From: Lederbergia panacisoli
Lineage (GTDB): Bacteria; Bacillota; Bacilli; Bacillales; Bacillaceae_C
DNA length: 64,000 nucleotides
Direction: 5' to 3'
Assembly: GCF_024626525.1 (NCBI RefSeq)
Contig: NZ_JANJGU010000002.1
Location: 186,001 to 250,000, forward strand
Below, piece by piece: positions 1-13,387 of the stretch (position 1 is the first letter of the stretch; each line of letters starts with the position of its first letter). The notes under the pieces are model-generated. The model was given only the letters and a program-made list of their open reading frames with translations, did no database searches and was not told the origin of the DNA. A program made the translations under genes and the position numbers.

Positions 1-832
1 CCAATGATACTCCTGCAAGGAACATTGTATAAACATCATGTCCATGGACGATTCCTGCTGCAACAACAAGTAATGTTAAAAACAAAGCTACAGTAATCAG
101 TATTTTCCCAAGCTGTTCTAATCTTCTTTGCAATGGTGTCATCATAGACGTAGTTGACTGAATCATATCGGCAATTCTTCCCATTGCAGTAGACATTCCA
201 GTCGATGTAACGATTCCAATTCCGTTTCCACGAGTAATAAGCGTCCCCATGAAACCCATATTATTCATATCTCCTAAATTAGGAGACTCATCTTCTAATG
301 GATACGTATGTTTTACTGTTGGAATCGATTCTCCCGTTAGAGCCGACTCTTCTATTTCTAAATTATTGGAGATAATGATTCTGACGTCTGCCCCCATCCG
401 GTCCCCGCTCGTAAATTTTAAAATATCGCCGGGCACGACTTCACGGGAATTGATTTTCATCCATTTTCCATCTCGAAGTACGTTTACTTGGGGCGCCGAT
501 AAATTTTTTAATGCCTGCAAAGATTTCTCCGCTTTTCTTTCTTGAAAAAATCCTAATAAACCATTGATTAGGACAATCGCCATAATAGCAATGGCGTCTA
601 CATATTCACCAAGAAGTCCAGAAAGAAGGGTAGCTCCTAGTAAAACGAGCACCATGAAATCCTTAAATTGACTAAAGAAAAGCAGGATAGCTGATTGTTT
701 TTCACCTTCTGATAATTCATTCCACCCGAATCTTTTTCTGCGCGCATCGACTGCTTTTTCTGATAGTCCTTTTTTAATACTCGTATTTAGAGATTGTTCT
801 ACTTCGGATTCTTTCATCCCATGATACAACAC
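1..832 (-). CDS. yloB: Cation-transporting (Ca2+) P-type ATPase, N-terminal part
   Basis: This is the first ~277 residues of a P2A-type calcium ATPase; the rest runs off the left edge. Translating the minus strand gives the cation-ATPase N-domain, two membrane segments, the actuator-domain motif ESALTGESIP and the start of the third and fourth membrane segments. That is the order in B. subtilis YloB, a P-type Ca2+ ATPase linked to spores. I take the GTG at 832 as start because its first residues (VLYHGMKE) align with the family N-terminus. The first ATG is at 817, and the best Shine-Dalgarno (850-855) is better spaced for an out-of-frame ATG at 840, so the start is uncertain. The gene is divergent from rqcH. 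The family call is secure and the exact start is not. Confidence 0.9.
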   Translation of the reverse strand, partial: MLYHGMKESEVEQSLNTSIKKGLSEKAVDARRKRFGWNELSEGEKQSAILLFFSQFKDFMVLVLLGATLLSGLLGEYVDAIAIMAIVLINGLLGFFQERKAEKSLQALKNLSAPQVNVLRDGKWMKINSREVVPGDILKFTSGDRMGADVRIIISNNLEIEESALTGESIPTVKHTYPLEDESPNLGDMNNMGFMGTLITRGNGIGIVTSTGMSTAMGRIADMIQSTTSMMTPLQRRLEQLGKILITVALFLTLLVVAAGIVHGHDVYTMFLAGVSL

Positions 833-875
833 GCGGCCATCACTCTCTTCCTCCTCGACAAACAGAAGTTGTCCT

Positions 876-904
876 ATTATAGTAGGAAGTTTATTCAGTG
901 TCTT
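876..904 (-). promoter_or_regulatory. Sigma-A promoter for yloB
   Basis: On the minus strand AAGACA (899-904) lies 17 bp from a perfect TATAAT (876-881), about 45 bp upstream of the GTG start. It overlaps the divergent rqcH promoter. Confidence 0.7.
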
Positions 905-922
905 ACTATTTCATGATATAAT
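894..922 (+). promoter_or_regulatory. Probable sigma-A promoter for rqcH
   Basis: TATAAT is at 917-922, with a poor -35 (TTCAGT, 894-899) at 17-bp spacing. The two divergent promoters share about 10 bp, so the two polymerases could exclude each other. Confidence 0.5.
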
Positions 923-975
923 TTTCGCTAAAGGAATATAAAGGAACGATTTTAATTAGGAAGAGGATGTTTTAA

Positions 976-2688
976 ATGCCATTTGATGGTTTTTTCACAC
1001 GGGCAATGGTACATGAACTAAAAACCACCCTTACAGGTGGAAGAATTAGTAAAATTCATCAGCCTTATAAAAATGAGCTAGTAATGGTTGTAAGAGCCGG
1101 AAGACAGAATCATAAGCTCCTCCTTTCCGCTCATCCAAGTTATGCAAGAGTGCAAATAACAGAGGATACATTTGATAATCCGAACGAACCGCCGATGTTT
1201 TGTATGATTTTAAGAAAACATTTGGAAGGCGCTATTCTACAAGATATTAAACAGGTTGGCATGGACCGGATTATTATTTTCGAGATACGTGGTCGAGATG
1301 AGCTTGGTGATGAGTCTTATAAACAATTGACGATAGAAATTATGGGAAGACATAGCAATATTGTTTTAGTTGATAAAGAAAAGGAAAGAATTATCGACAG
1401 CATTAAGCATATTCCAATGTCATTAAATAGTTATCGAACAATTTTGCCAGGTTCTACTTATATTTATCCGCCTGATCAGGATAAGGTAAATCCGTTTTCT
1501 TCATCGGAAGAGGACGTCTTAAAAGAAATTGATTTTAATAGTGGGAAGCTCGATAAACAAATAGTCGAACGATTTTCTGGATTTTCACCTATTTATGCAA
1601 AAGAATTGATTTTTAAAGCAGGTCTTGCGAACAGAGAAACCGTTCCAATGACGTTTGTTCGCCTCATGGATGTGTTAAAAGACCATCAATATGAGCCTGC
1701 AATTACAATTGCGGATGATAAAGAGCAGTTTTATTTATTCCTTTTTTCTCATTTAAAAGGAGAGAATAAGCAGTTTGCTTCATTAAGCGAAATGCTCGAT
1801 CGCTTTTATTTTGGTAAAGCTGATCGCGACCGCGTGAAGCAGCAAGCGTTTGATCTTGAAAGATTGATGAAAAATGAAAAAAATAAGAATGAATCGAAAG
1901 TGAAAAAACTGCAAGCGACTTTGGAAGCTGCAGAAAAAGCAGATGAGTATCAATTACTTGGAGAATTACTCACTGCAAATATGCACCTGCTTAAAAGAGG
2001 GATGAAGGAAATTTCCGTTATTAATTATTATGATGAAAACGGTGGACAAATGTCCATTGTGCTAGATCCGAGAAAAAGTCCATCGGAAAACGCCCAAAGC
2101 TATTATACGAAATATCAAAAAGCGAAAAATTCCGTACAAGTTGTTGAGGAACAAATTAGAAAAGCCGAAAATGAAATTGCCTATTTTGACGGATTGCTGC
2201 AACAACTTACATCAGCATCGACTAGAGACATTGAAGAAATTCGTGAGGAACTGGCAGAACAGGGATACTTAAGGCTAAGGCATAAAAAAGGACAAAGGAA
2301 AAATCCAAACGCCAAACCAGTTATTGACCGATACGAAGCTTCAGACGGCAGCGAAATTCTCGTTGGTAAAAATAATAAACAAAATGATTATTTAACGAAT
2401 AAACTGGCTGCTCGCGACGAAATCTGGTTCCATACGAAAGATATCCCCGGTTCTCATGTCGTCATCCGCAGTAAGGAGCCGACGGAAGAAACCATACTTG
2501 AAGCCGCTATGTTAGCAGCCTATTTCAGCAAGGCCAAAAACTCAGCTTCCGTACCGGTCGACTTCACTAAAATTAGACATGTAAAAAAGCCCAATGGATC
2601 TAAACCTGGATTTGTTATTTACGACAATCAGCAGACGGTGTATGTAACACCGAATGAGGATAGAGTGAAGGAAATGCAGAGAACTTAA
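976..2688 (+). CDS. rqcH: Ribosome quality control protein RqcH (NFACT family)
   Basis: RqcH (YloA; Rqc2/NEMF family) binds 60S-like obstructed 50S subunits carrying peptidyl-tRNA and recruits tRNA-Ala to add C-terminal alanine tails that mark the peptide for proteolysis. The 570-aa length matches the family (~570). Visible are the NFACT-N domain (residues 1-~200), with the conserved Asp-Arg pair at 97-98 needed for tailing in B. subtilis, a helix-hairpin and coiled-coil middle (~290-430) and the NFACT-R domain (from ~450, with motif [15 protein letters not shown]). The start has AGGAAGAGG at 958-966 with a 9-nt spacer. It is monocistronic, with a terminator just downstream. It once carried the name fibronectin-binding protein because of its domain family. 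Confidence 0.96.
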   Translation: MPFDGFFTRAMVHELKTTLTGGRISKIHQPYKNELVMVVRAGRQNHKLLLSAHPSYARVQITEDTFDNPNEPPMFCMILRKHLEGAILQDIKQVGMDRIIIFEIRGRDELGDESYKQLTIEIMGRHSNIVLVDKEKERIIDSIKHIPMSLNSYRTILPGSTYIYPPDQDKVNPFSSSEEDVLKEIDFNSGKLDKQIVERFSGFSPIYAKELIFKAGLANRETVPMTFVRLMDVLKDHQYEPAITIADDKEQFYLFLFSHLKGENKQFASLSEMLDRFYFGKADRDRVKQQAFDLERLMKNEKNKNESKVKKLQATLEAAEKADEYQLLGELLTANMHLLKRGMKEISVINYYDENGGQMSIVLDPRKSPSENAQSYYTKYQKAKNSVQVVEEQIRKAENEIAYFDGLLQQLTSASTRDIEEIREELAEQGYLRLRHKKGQRKNPNAKPVIDRYEASDGSEILVGKNNKQNDYLTNKLAARDEIWFHTKDIPGSHVVIRSKEPTEETILEAAMLAAYFSKAKNSASVPVDFTKIRHVKKPNGSKPGFVIYDNQQTVYVTPNEDRVKEMQRT

Positions 2689-2698
2689 TTTGAAGTAC

Positions 2699-2730
2699 AA
2701 AACTGTCCCGTGAACAGGACAGTTTTTTTG
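2699..2730 (+). terminator. Rho-independent terminator of rqcH
   Basis: The stem is AAACTGTCC/GGACAGTTT with an 8-nt loop, followed by a run of T. It starts 11 bp after the rqcH stop. Read from the other strand it could also stop pyr transcripts weakly. Confidence 0.9.
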
Positions 2731-3011
2731 TTTGATTAATAATAATTTAGAAATATTTTTAAAAGCTCTAGGTCTTACATAAACTCCCAATCTGCGTGAT
2801 TGTGGCAGTTATCGTTGGTTTTTTGCTGTAACATTAGTCTTAACCAACTTGATTGAGATATTCATCATTGGTTTTTGCTGGACTCAATGCCTCAATGGGT
2901 TTTCATGTTGACTCAATACTTGATTCAGGATGAAAATAATGTAACTTACTAATATCTTGAGTCGTTTGTGATATTTTTGTTTCATATAAGCTTAACAGAG
3001 CTTCAATTCTC
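2731..3011. other. Gene-free stretch between convergent rqcH and pyrE
   Basis: No convincing ORF or RNA. It holds short imperfect direct repeats: a TTGGTTTTTTGCTG-like word at 2814-2828 and 2866-2880, and ACTCAAT at 2882-2888 and 2910-2916. No strong terminator for the pyr operon is evident on the minus strand. The cysH operon found next to pyrE in B. subtilis is absent. Confidence 0.5.
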
Positions 3012-3638
3012 CTACTTAATCCAACCTTCAGGATTTTCCCTAAAGCTTTCTAAAAGAGCCACATCTTTTTCTTCAATTATGCCATTTTTCAAAGCTACAT
3101 TTATTAAATTGCTATAGTCCGTCAAGGAAACGGCTTTTACATTTGCTTCGTGCAATCGCTGTCTGCCTTTTTCCAGTTCGTATGTAAAAATGGACACAAT
3201 GCCTAGAACTTCAATACCGGCCGAACTAAGAGCTTCAGCAGCCGCTATGGCACTGCCCCCAGTTGAAATAAGATCCTCAACTACAACAGCCTTTTGCCCA
3301 TTTGTGATCTTACCTTCGATTTGGTTCCCTTTTCCATGACTTTTCGCTGACGATCTTACGTAGCACATCGGCAATTCTAATAGGTCACTGACCCATGCTG
3401 CATGAGGAATTCCGGCTGTTGCTGTTCCAGCGATCAACTCTACATCCGGAAATTCGTTTTTTATTATGTCTACAAGTCCACCTGCTATTTCTTTTCTAAG
3501 TGTTGGATATGATAGTGTCATTCTATTATCACAATAGATTGGAGATTTGATGCCAGAAGACCATATAAATGGATCATTTGGACGTAAAAATACTGCTTCT
3601 ATTTCTAATAGTTTTTCCGCAATTTTTTCTGAAATCAC
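3012..3638 (-). CDS. pyrE: Orotate phosphoribosyltransferase
   Basis: PyrE joins orotate and PRPP to give orotidine 5'-phosphate, the fifth step of de novo UMP synthesis, in the cytoplasm. The 208-aa protein has the type I PRTase PRPP-binding motif [12 protein letters not shown] at residues ~119-130 and the orotate-side loop [11 protein letters not shown]. It is the last gene of the pyr operon. Its GTG start follows the pyrF stop TAA with no gap, which suggests translational coupling; the SD is weak (GGGAG inside the end of pyrF). No frame damage or missing residues were seen. Confidence 0.97.
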   Translation of the reverse strand: MISEKIAEKLLEIEAVFLRPNDPFIWSSGIKSPIYCDNRMTLSYPTLRKEIAGGLVDIIKNEFPDVELIAGTATAGIPHAAWVSDLLELPMCYVRSSAKSHGKGNQIEGKITNGQKAVVVEDLISTGGSAIAAAEALSSAGIEVLGIVSIFTYELEKGRQRLHEANVKAVSLTDYSNLINVALKNGIIEEKDVALLESFRENPEGWIK

Positions 3639-6037
<2,399 letters not shown>

Positions 6038-6041
<4 letters not shown>

Positions 6042-9000
6042 TGATACACCGCCTCTTTATCTTTTCCCATCGCCTCTGCAGAGAAGACCATTGATTCCAG
6101 AACTCCAAGAATTGCTTCTGCGGTATCTAACGATGTTAAACAAGCCACACCATTTTCTACGGACTCTCTTCTAATTCTAAATCCGTCCCGCTCTGGTTGC
6201 TTTCCTTTTGTAAGAGTGTTGATGACAATTTGTGCTTTTCCTTGTCTGATGACATCAATAAGTGTCGGACCAGTTGAACCAATCTTATCGACGACTTCAA
6301 CTTTTATTCCTGCTTTTTCTATGGCTGCGGCAGTTCCGCTCGTTGCGATAATGCGGTATCCGATGGCGGAAAATCTTTTCGCAAGCTCTAATGCTTCATT
6401 TTTATCTTTATCAGCGACTGTTATTAAAACAGTTCCATATGTTTTTATGTTCATACCAGACGCAACAAGCCCTTTATATAATGCTTTTTCCATCGTTTTA
6501 TCCTTACCCATTACTTCACCTGTTGATTTCATTTCAGGTCCGAGCGTGATATCTACTCTTCTTAATTTGGCAAAGGAGAAAACTGGTACTTTCACATAGA
6601 CTCCTTTTTGTTCCGGTGCAATTCCTGTTTCATATCCTAATGATGATAAGGACTCTCCTAAAATCACTTTCGTCGCTACATTTGCCATAGGAATCCCGGT
6701 TATTTTGCTTAAAAATGGTACTGTCCGGCTTGATCTAGGATTTACTTCAATAACGTATAGTTCATTTTGTGATATGACATATTGGATGTTTAAAAGTCCG
6801 ACAATCTCGAGACCCTTTGCAAGTCTTATCGTATAGTCAACTATTTTTCCTTTCATTTCTTCACTTATATTTTGCGGTGGGTAAACAGCGATCGAGTCTC
6901 CTGAATGGACCCCGGCTCTTTCAATATGTTCCATAATCCCTGGGATTAGCACGTTTTCTCCATCTGAAATCGCATCTACTTCAATTTCTTTACCGACTAA
7001 ATAGCGATCGACGAGTACGGGTTGTTCAGGATTCACCTTTACGGCGTTCTCCATATAATGAAGCAGTTCACCCTCCTCATAGACGATTTCCATCGCACGA
7101 CCACCGAGTACATAAGATGGTCTAACAAGCACAGGGTAGCCAATTTCTGTCGCAATTTTCGCTGCTTCTTCGACAGAGAATGCTGTTTTTCCTTTTGGCT
7201 GCGGAATGCCAAGTACTGATAATGCATTTTCAAACTTATCTCGATTTTCTGCGCGATCTAAGCTTTCAAGTGATGTTCCGAGAATTTTTACTCCTCGATC
7301 TTCCAAAGCAGCTGCGAGATTTATTGCTGTTTGACCCCCAAATTGAACGACAACACCTTCTGGCTCCTCTAAATCGATGATATGCATCACATCTTCAATA
7401 GTTAGCGGCTCAAAATAAAGTTTATCGGAGATGCTGAAATCTGTTGATACAGTCTCAGGATTGCTGTTAATAATAATCGCTTCATATCCAGCTTCTTGAA
7501 TCGCCCATACGCTATGAACAGTCGCATAATCGAATTCAATTCCTTGCCCAATTCTAATTGGACCGGATCCTATTACTACAACACTCTTTTTATCAGTCTT
7601 GACCGATTCGTTTTCAGTTTCATACGTTCCGTAAAAATATGGAGTATCCGATTCAAATTCTCCGGCACATGTGTCAACTTTTTTATAAACTGGAATGATT
7701 CCATTCGTTTTACGCCATTCATATACTGTTTTCTCATCTGCTTCCCATAATGCCGCTACAGTTTTATCTGAAAAACCGTATTCTTTAGCTTTTCTTCCAA
7801 GTGCAATGTTGAATGGTTCTTCCCTTATAGTGTTTTCTAGTTTTATAATCTTTTCCATTTTATATAGGAAGAAAAGATCAATTTTGCTCCATTCGTGAAT
7901 TTCTTCGATAGAAATTCCTTGTCTTAGCGCATCCCCGATATAAAATAAGCGTTCATCTGTTGCTTTTTCAATCTTTTTTTGCAAGAAATCGGATGTATAA
8001 TGACCACCGTCTGGGTGTTGCAAATGGAAGACATTACTCTCTAGCGATCTGACAGCTTTTAATAATGATTCTTCAAACGTTCGTCCTATCGCCATTACTT
8101 CCCCAGTCGCCTTCATTTGTGTTCCAAGCCTGCGATTCGCAGATTCAAATTTATCAAATGGCCATCTTGGAATCTTTGTAACGACATAGTCAATGCCCGG
8201 CTCAAAGCATGCAAATGTTTTTCCTGTGACAGGGTTCATAATTTCATCTAATGTATAGCCAGCCGCAATTTTCGCTGCAAGCTTCGCTATCGGGAAGCCA
8301 GTTGCTTTCGATGCAAGTGCGGAGGAACGACTCACACGTGGATTTACTTCAATTAGATAATAATTAAAGCTATATGGATCTAGTGCAAGCTGTACATTGC
8401 ATCCACCTTCAATTCCAAGGGCACGAATAATTTTCAATGATGCATTTCTCATCATTTGAACTTCTCTATCGCTTAATGTTTGGCATGGTGCGACGACTAT
8501 AGAGTCACCAGTATGAATTCCAACGGGATCTACATTTTCCATATTACAAACAACGATGGCATTATCATTACTGTCACGCATAACTTCAAATTCTATTTCT
8601 TTATATCCTGCAATACTTTTTTCGATTAAACATTGGCCAACTGGACTGTTCTTTAATCCACTAGAAACAATTTCCGTTAATTCATCAAGATTTTCACAGA
8701 TTCCTCCGCCTGTACCGCCCAATGTATAGGCAGGTCGCACAATGATTGGGAATCCTACTTGCTCGGTAAAAGCAATCGCCTCTTCCAGCGTATGGACGAT
8801 ATCACTATCTGGAACCGGCTCATTTAATGCATTCATCAGTTCTCTAAATTGGTCACGGTCTTCTGCCTGCTCAATGGCAGATAGCCTCGTGCCGAGGATT
8901 TCCACTTCACACTCTTCCAAAACTCCGGCTTTTGCAAGCTGCATTGCCATATTTAATCCCGTTTGTCCGCCCAAAGTTGGCAGGATGGCATCTGGTCTTT

Positions 9001-9241
9001 CTTTACGGATGATTCTTGATACAAATTCTAGAGTTATTGGTTCGATATATACTGCGTCTGCAATTTCAGTATCCGTCATAATGGTGGCGGGGTTCGAGTT
9101 AATTAAGATAACACGATACCCTTCTTCTTTTAAGGCTAGACATGCTTGCGTACCTGAATAATCAAATTCTGCTGCCTGTCCTATTACGATTGGTCCTGAC
9201 CCTATGACTAAAATACTTTCTATATCAGTACGTTTTGGCAT
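6038..9241 (-). CDS. pyrAB: Carbamoyl-phosphate synthase, large subunit (pyrimidine-specific)
   Basis: The 1067-aa protein makes carbamoyl phosphate from bicarbonate, ATP and ammonia. Two homologous ATP-grasp halves are visible ([15 protein letters not shown] near residue 15; [15 protein letters not shown] near ~560), followed by the C-terminal MGS-like regulatory domain. A longer reading frame begins at 9268, but I start at ATG 9241 because GGGGTGGAG lies just upstream and the [10 protein letters not shown]-terminus matches PyrAB. It begins one base after the pyrAA stop. No active-site loss was noticed here, unlike in its partner PyrAA: this subunit should still use free ammonia. Confidence 0.97.
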
Positions 9242-9242
9242 G

Positions 9243-10325
9243 TTACTCCACCCCTTCAATTTGTTCATTCATGATATTTAAGAATTGATCAAATGCTTTT
9301 TTTCCATCCTCAGACCCTGGAGAAGCTTCTGGTTCGTATTGAAGTGAAAATGCTGGATGTTGATTATGCTTGATTCCTTCAACTGAATCTCCGTTTAATG
9401 CTTTGTGTGTAATTGTAAGAATGCTGGTATCAATCGATGATTCGCTTACTTCGTATCCATGATTTTGCGATGTGAAAATGATTTTTCCTGTTTCCAGTTC
9501 CTTAACGGGATAACTTGTTCCTCGATGTCCAGAAGTCATTTTCTCAGTGTTACAGCCATTTGCAAGAGCAAATAATTGATGACCTAGGCCAATTCCAAAT
9601 AAAGGGAAATATTGTTGAATCTCTTGGATCATTTCACAAACTTCTTGAATTATCTCCGGATTGCCTGGTCCGTTGGAAAGCAATACCCCATCAGGGTTTA
9701 ATGATTTTATTTCTTCCGCCGATGTATGATAAGGTACGACTTTTATATCACAACCTCGCTCCGTTAACTCACGTAATATTCCGTGTTTGACTCCGAAATC
9801 AACCACGACAACACTTTTTCCTCGTCCGGGGCTTGGAAAAGGTTTTGTTGCGGAAACTTTTTTCACCGGCGTATCGGAGAATGAATCGGACTGTAACCGC
9901 GAAAGTATCATATCTGTATTCTCTTCAAAAGTACAAATCGCACCCTTTAACGTTCCTTTATCCCTAATTAATCTTGTGAGCATTCTAGTATCGATTCCCG
10001 CAATGCCGGGTATATTCTTTAATGATAAAAATTCATCAAGCGACATATTGCTGCGCCAATTGGAAGGAAAGTCACTTGCTTCTTTAACGACGACCCCTTT
10101 AATGCCTGGTTGTATACTTTCAAAATCATCGCGGTTAATGCCGTAATTTCCTATTAATGGATAACTAAACGTAATGATTTGCCCATAATTAGACGGATCT
10201 GATATTACTTCTTGATATCCAGTCATTCCTGTATGGAAAACAACCTCTCCAATAGAATCTACGTTGCTGCCGAATGCTTTCCCTACGAATACTGTTCCAT
10301 CTTCTAACACAAGTTTCCGTTTCAT
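9243..10325 (-). CDS. pyrAA: Carbamoyl-phosphate synthase small subunit with lost glutaminase triad
   Basis: The 360-aa protein is the full-length small subunit: an N-terminal CPSase domain (1-~150) and a class I glutamine amidotransferase domain (~170-355). The family nucleophile cysteine of GxCLGHQ is Gly246 here (GIGLGHQ, codon GGC). The catalytic histidine of YHPEA is Glu331 (YEPEA, codon GAA); only the triad glutamate (Glu333) remains. Nearby family residues also drift (GHRGTSYP for the usual NHP; ASPGSED for ASPGP). Glutamine-binding Gln250 and the QNHG motif stay. The frame is intact between pyrC (TAATG overlap) and pyrAB. Inference: it holds the complex together but cannot hydrolyse glutamine, so carbamoyl phosphate would need free ammonia or another CarA. 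Confidence 0.95.
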   Translation of the reverse strand: MKRKLVLEDGTVFVGKAFGSNVDSIGEVVFHTGMTGYQEVISDPSNYGQIITFSYPLIGNYGINRDDFESIQPGIKGVVVKEASDFPSNWRSNMSLDEFLSLKNIPGIAGIDTRMLTRLIRDKGTLKGAICTFEENTDMILSRLQSDSFSDTPVKKVSATKPFPSPGRGKSVVVVDFGVKHGILRELTERGCDIKVVPYHTSAEEIKSLNPDGVLLSNGPGNPEIIQEVCEMIQEIQQYFPLFGIGLGHQLFALANGCNTEKMTSGHRGTSYPVKELETGKIIFTSQNHGYEVSESSIDTSILTITHKALNGDSVEGIKHNQHPAFSLQYEPEASPGSEDGKKAFDQFLNIMNEQIEGVE

Positions 10326-11602
10326 TATCCTTCAATCCCTTCTGACCAAATTAATTTGCCATTCACGAAAGTTGTGGCCGGCCACCCTTTGCATTTCCAC
10401 CCTCCAAAAGGTGTATTTTTCCCTTTTGAAGCAAAGTTCTCAGGTGTAATTTCTTTCTCAAGATTTAAGTCAAGCAATGTTATATCTGCATCCTGACCGA
10501 TTTGTAAAGTTCCACTTTTTAGCCCAAAGGTTTTTGAAGGTATGCTTGTTAGCCAATCGATGAGTTGCTCCAAGGTACAGATGCCTTTTTCGACAAAATG
10601 TGTATTTAATAGCGGGAAAGCTGTTTCTAAACCAACGATACCGAATGGCGCAAATTTCATTCCTTTCGCTTTTTCTTCCGCTGTATGTGGTGCATGATCG
10701 GTTGCTATAAAATCAATTGTTCCATCAAGCAGTCCTTCGATTAAAGCTTTACGATCATCTAGTCCTCTTAAAGGTGGGTTCATTTTAAAGTTTGTATCTT
10801 TACCATTTAAGTCTTCATCTGAAAGAAGTAAATGGTGTGGCGAAACTTCTGCGGTCACACGTATACCTGCTCTTTTAGCATCTCTAACGGCTCTTACCGA
10901 CTCTTTCGTACTGATGTGGCATACATGGTAGTGGCAACCAGCGGCTTCAGCTAGAAGAACATCCCTTGCAATATGAACAGACTCACAAATGGATGGGATA
11001 CCAGGTATACCTGATTGCCTCGAATATTCTCCTTCGTGAATGGCTCCACCGTATATTAATGAATTATCTTCACAATGAGCGACGATTGCCATATTTACTT
11101 CAGCGGCTTTTTTCATTGCTTCATACATCATGCCTGCTGTTTGAACACCGACCCCATCATCTGTAAAAGCAAACGCCCCTGCATCCTTAAGAGCTGCAAA
11201 ATCAACAAGTTCATTTCCTTCTTGATTTTTCGTAATGGCTGCATATGGCAAAACCTTTACAGACCCGCGTTCTTTGCATTCATTAACTAGCCAGCTCATT
11301 TGCTCATGGGTATCAGGTACAGGCTTTGTATTTGGCATTGCTGCTACTGTCGTAAACCCGCCTTTTGCTGCAGCAAGAGTACCCGTTTCAATTGTCTCTT
11401 TATGTTCGCCGCCAGGTTCACGTAAATGGATGTGAAGATCGACAAAACCAGGTGCTAGCGTAAAACCTGTTGCATCGAATTCTTCTTCACCGAGATTTTC
11501 AAGATTTTCACCGATTTCGGCTATTTTTCCGTTCTTTATTCTAAGGTCTGTTGTTTCTAAAGTTCCTTTAATGGTACGTGCGTTTTTTATTAGCCAATTC
11601 AT
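10325..11602 (-). CDS. pyrC: Dihydroorotase
   Basis: PyrC cyclises N-carbamoyl-aspartate to dihydroorotate. The 425-aa type I dihydroorotase has zinc ligands [22 protein letters not shown] and ATDHAPH in the usual order. The SD AGGAGG precedes the ATG, 12 nt after pyrB. The stop shares one base with the ATG of pyrAA. All metal-binding residues appear present. Confidence 0.97.
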   Translation of the reverse strand: MNWLIKNARTIKGTLETTDLRIKNGKIAEIGENLENLGEEEFDATGFTLAPGFVDLHIHLREPGGEHKETIETGTLAAAKGGFTTVAAMPNTKPVPDTHEQMSWLVNECKERGSVKVLPYAAITKNQEGNELVDFAALKDAGAFAFTDDGVGVQTAGMMYEAMKKAAEVNMAIVAHCEDNSLIYGGAIHEGEYSRQSGIPGIPSICESVHIARDVLLAEAAGCHYHVCHISTKESVRAVRDAKRAGIRVTAEVSPHHLLLSDEDLNGKDTNFKMNPPLRGLDDRKALIEGLLDGTIDFIATDHAPHTAEEKAKGMKFAPFGIVGLETAFPLLNTHFVEKGICTLEQLIDWLTSIPSKTFGLKSGTLQIGQDADITLLDLNLEKEITPENFASKGKNTPFGGWKCKGWPATTFVNGKLIWSEGIEG

Positions 11603-11614
11603 TTTGTAGCCCTC

Positions 11615-12502
11615 CTATTGTTCTAGTAATTTTTTAAATACAGCCATTCTTATATACACACCATTTTCCATTTGCTTGAAGATTCTTGATCGACTGCATT
11701 CTACTAAACTATCTGCGATTTCTACGTTTCTATTTACCGGGGCCGGATGCATGATAATACTCGATTTTTTCATTCTTTTTTCTCTAGCTTCAGTTAAACC
11801 GAATTTTTGATGATATTGATCGGCCGATATGGCTGTAAGACTGAAATGCCTTTCGTGTTGGATTCTTAGAAGCATTAAGACGTCAACTGTTTCTACTACT
11901 TCATCTATATTAAAATTACATTTAATATCTGTATCTGAATCGATAAACCACTCTGATGGTCCAGAAAAAACGACATCAGCACCTAAGGCTCTTAAAGCAT
12001 CACGATTTGATTTTGCCACTCTGCTATGCCTTAAATCCCCTACTATCGCCACTTTAAGCCCATTAAATGTTCCAAATTCCTGCTTAATTGTATGTAAGTC
12101 CAAAAGTGATTGGGTTGGGTGTTGGCCGCAGCCATCTCCGCCGTTTATTATTTTAACGTTTACCTTATTAATTAGTTCATCATAATAATGATCTTTTTCA
12201 TGACGGATCACCGCCACATCGATTCCAATCGCTTCTAATGTTTTAACAGTGTCATATAAGGATTCACCCTTTAACAAGCTGGAGGACCCTGTTTCAAAAG
12301 GAATGACATCCAAACCAAGTCTACGTTCCGCTACTTCAAAACTCGTCTTTGTCCTTGTACTAGGCTCAAAAAATAAATTAGCTGCAAATGTTTTCTTATT
12401 TGGAGACCAATGATCACCTTTTGAAAATGATTCAGCCAAATTCAATAAATCCATTATTTCTTCCGTGGATAAATCATTCATTGACACAAGATGCTGTTTC
12501 AT
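11615..12502 (-). CDS. pyrB: Aspartate carbamoyltransferase catalytic chain
   Basis: PyrB condenses carbamoyl phosphate with aspartate. The 295-aa protein has the carbamoyl-phosphate loop [12 protein letters not shown], the [11 protein letters not shown] motif and HPAPVNR. A longer frame opens at a TTG at 12526, but I choose ATG 12502, which follows GGAGG with an 8-nt gap. No regulatory pyrI gene is present, as usual in Bacillus. It follows an attenuator in the pyrR-pyrB gap. Confidence 0.97.
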   Translation of the reverse strand: MKQHLVSMNDLSTEEIMDLLNLAESFSKGDHWSPNKKTFAANLFFEPSTRTKTSFEVAERRLGLDVIPFETGSSSLLKGESLYDTVKTLEAIGIDVAVIRHEKDHYYDELINKVNVKIINGGDGCGQHPTQSLLDLHTIKQEFGTFNGLKVAIVGDLRHSRVAKSNRDALRALGADVVFSGPSEWFIDSDTDIKCNFNIDEVVETVDVLMLLRIQHERHFSLTAISADQYHQKFGLTEAREKRMKKSSIIMHPAPVNRNVEIADSLVECSRSRIFKQMENGVYIRMAVFKKLLEQ

Positions 12503-12529
12503 TTGTTCATCCTCCATATTAATCAAATT

Positions 12530-12633
12530 AAAAACCCCTCCATGTCCTAATTCGACAAAGAGGGGTACAGTGAAGAAGAAGCTTTACTTAGCTTCCATGC
12601 ATCCTCCCTTTGCCAGCCTCACAGGACTGTTTT
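12530..12633 (-). promoter_or_regulatory. PyrR-responsive attenuator upstream of pyrB
   Basis: The minus-strand transcript has a GC stem ACCCCTC/GAGGGGT (12534-12566) followed by five U (12529-12533). It is preceded by a PyrR-loop-like sequence AGTCCTGTGAGGCT at 12615-12628. The bound anti-antiterminator would let the terminator form when UMP is plentiful. The loop departs from the pyrR-leader copy (CTGTGAGG rather than CAGAGAGG). The pyrP gene that sits here in B. subtilis is absent. Confidence 0.8.
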
Positions 12634-12643
12634 TAAAAGGGAA

Positions 12644-13195
<552 letters not shown>

Positions 13196-13215
13196 TCACC
13201 TCTTATTTGTTCAAA

Positions 13216-13331
13216 GTAAAAAACCCTCTCGCCAAAAGGCAAGAGGGTATACTAATCCCAAAACAAATTTGCGCACGGCTAAAAATTACCGATAGCATTA
13301 GGTCGTATCCTTCTCAGCCTCTCTGGACTAA
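13216..13331 (-). promoter_or_regulatory. PyrR-responsive attenuator in the pyrR leader
   Basis: Leader RNA carries the canonical PyrR-binding loop AGTCCAGAGAGGCT (13316-13329), then a terminator stem ACCCTCTTGCC/GGCGAGAGGGT with a U run (13218-13248), just before the pyrR SD. Confidence 0.9.
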
Positions 13332-13358
13332 ATTAAAGGTGCTTATTAAACTATAAAC

Positions 13359-13387
13359 ACTATATTACTTTTAATTACCTTTGTCAA
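13359..13387 (-). promoter_or_regulatory. Sigma-A promoter of the pyr operon
   Basis: TTGACA (13382-13387), a 17-bp spacer and TATAGT (13359-13364). The -35 contains the TGA stop codon of rluD, so the promoter begins exactly where the upstream gene ends. Confidence 0.85.

Noticed and set aside
8742-9161. 139-residue ORF antisense to pyrAB
   Set aside because: Shadow of a conserved gene; no SD and no recognisable motif.
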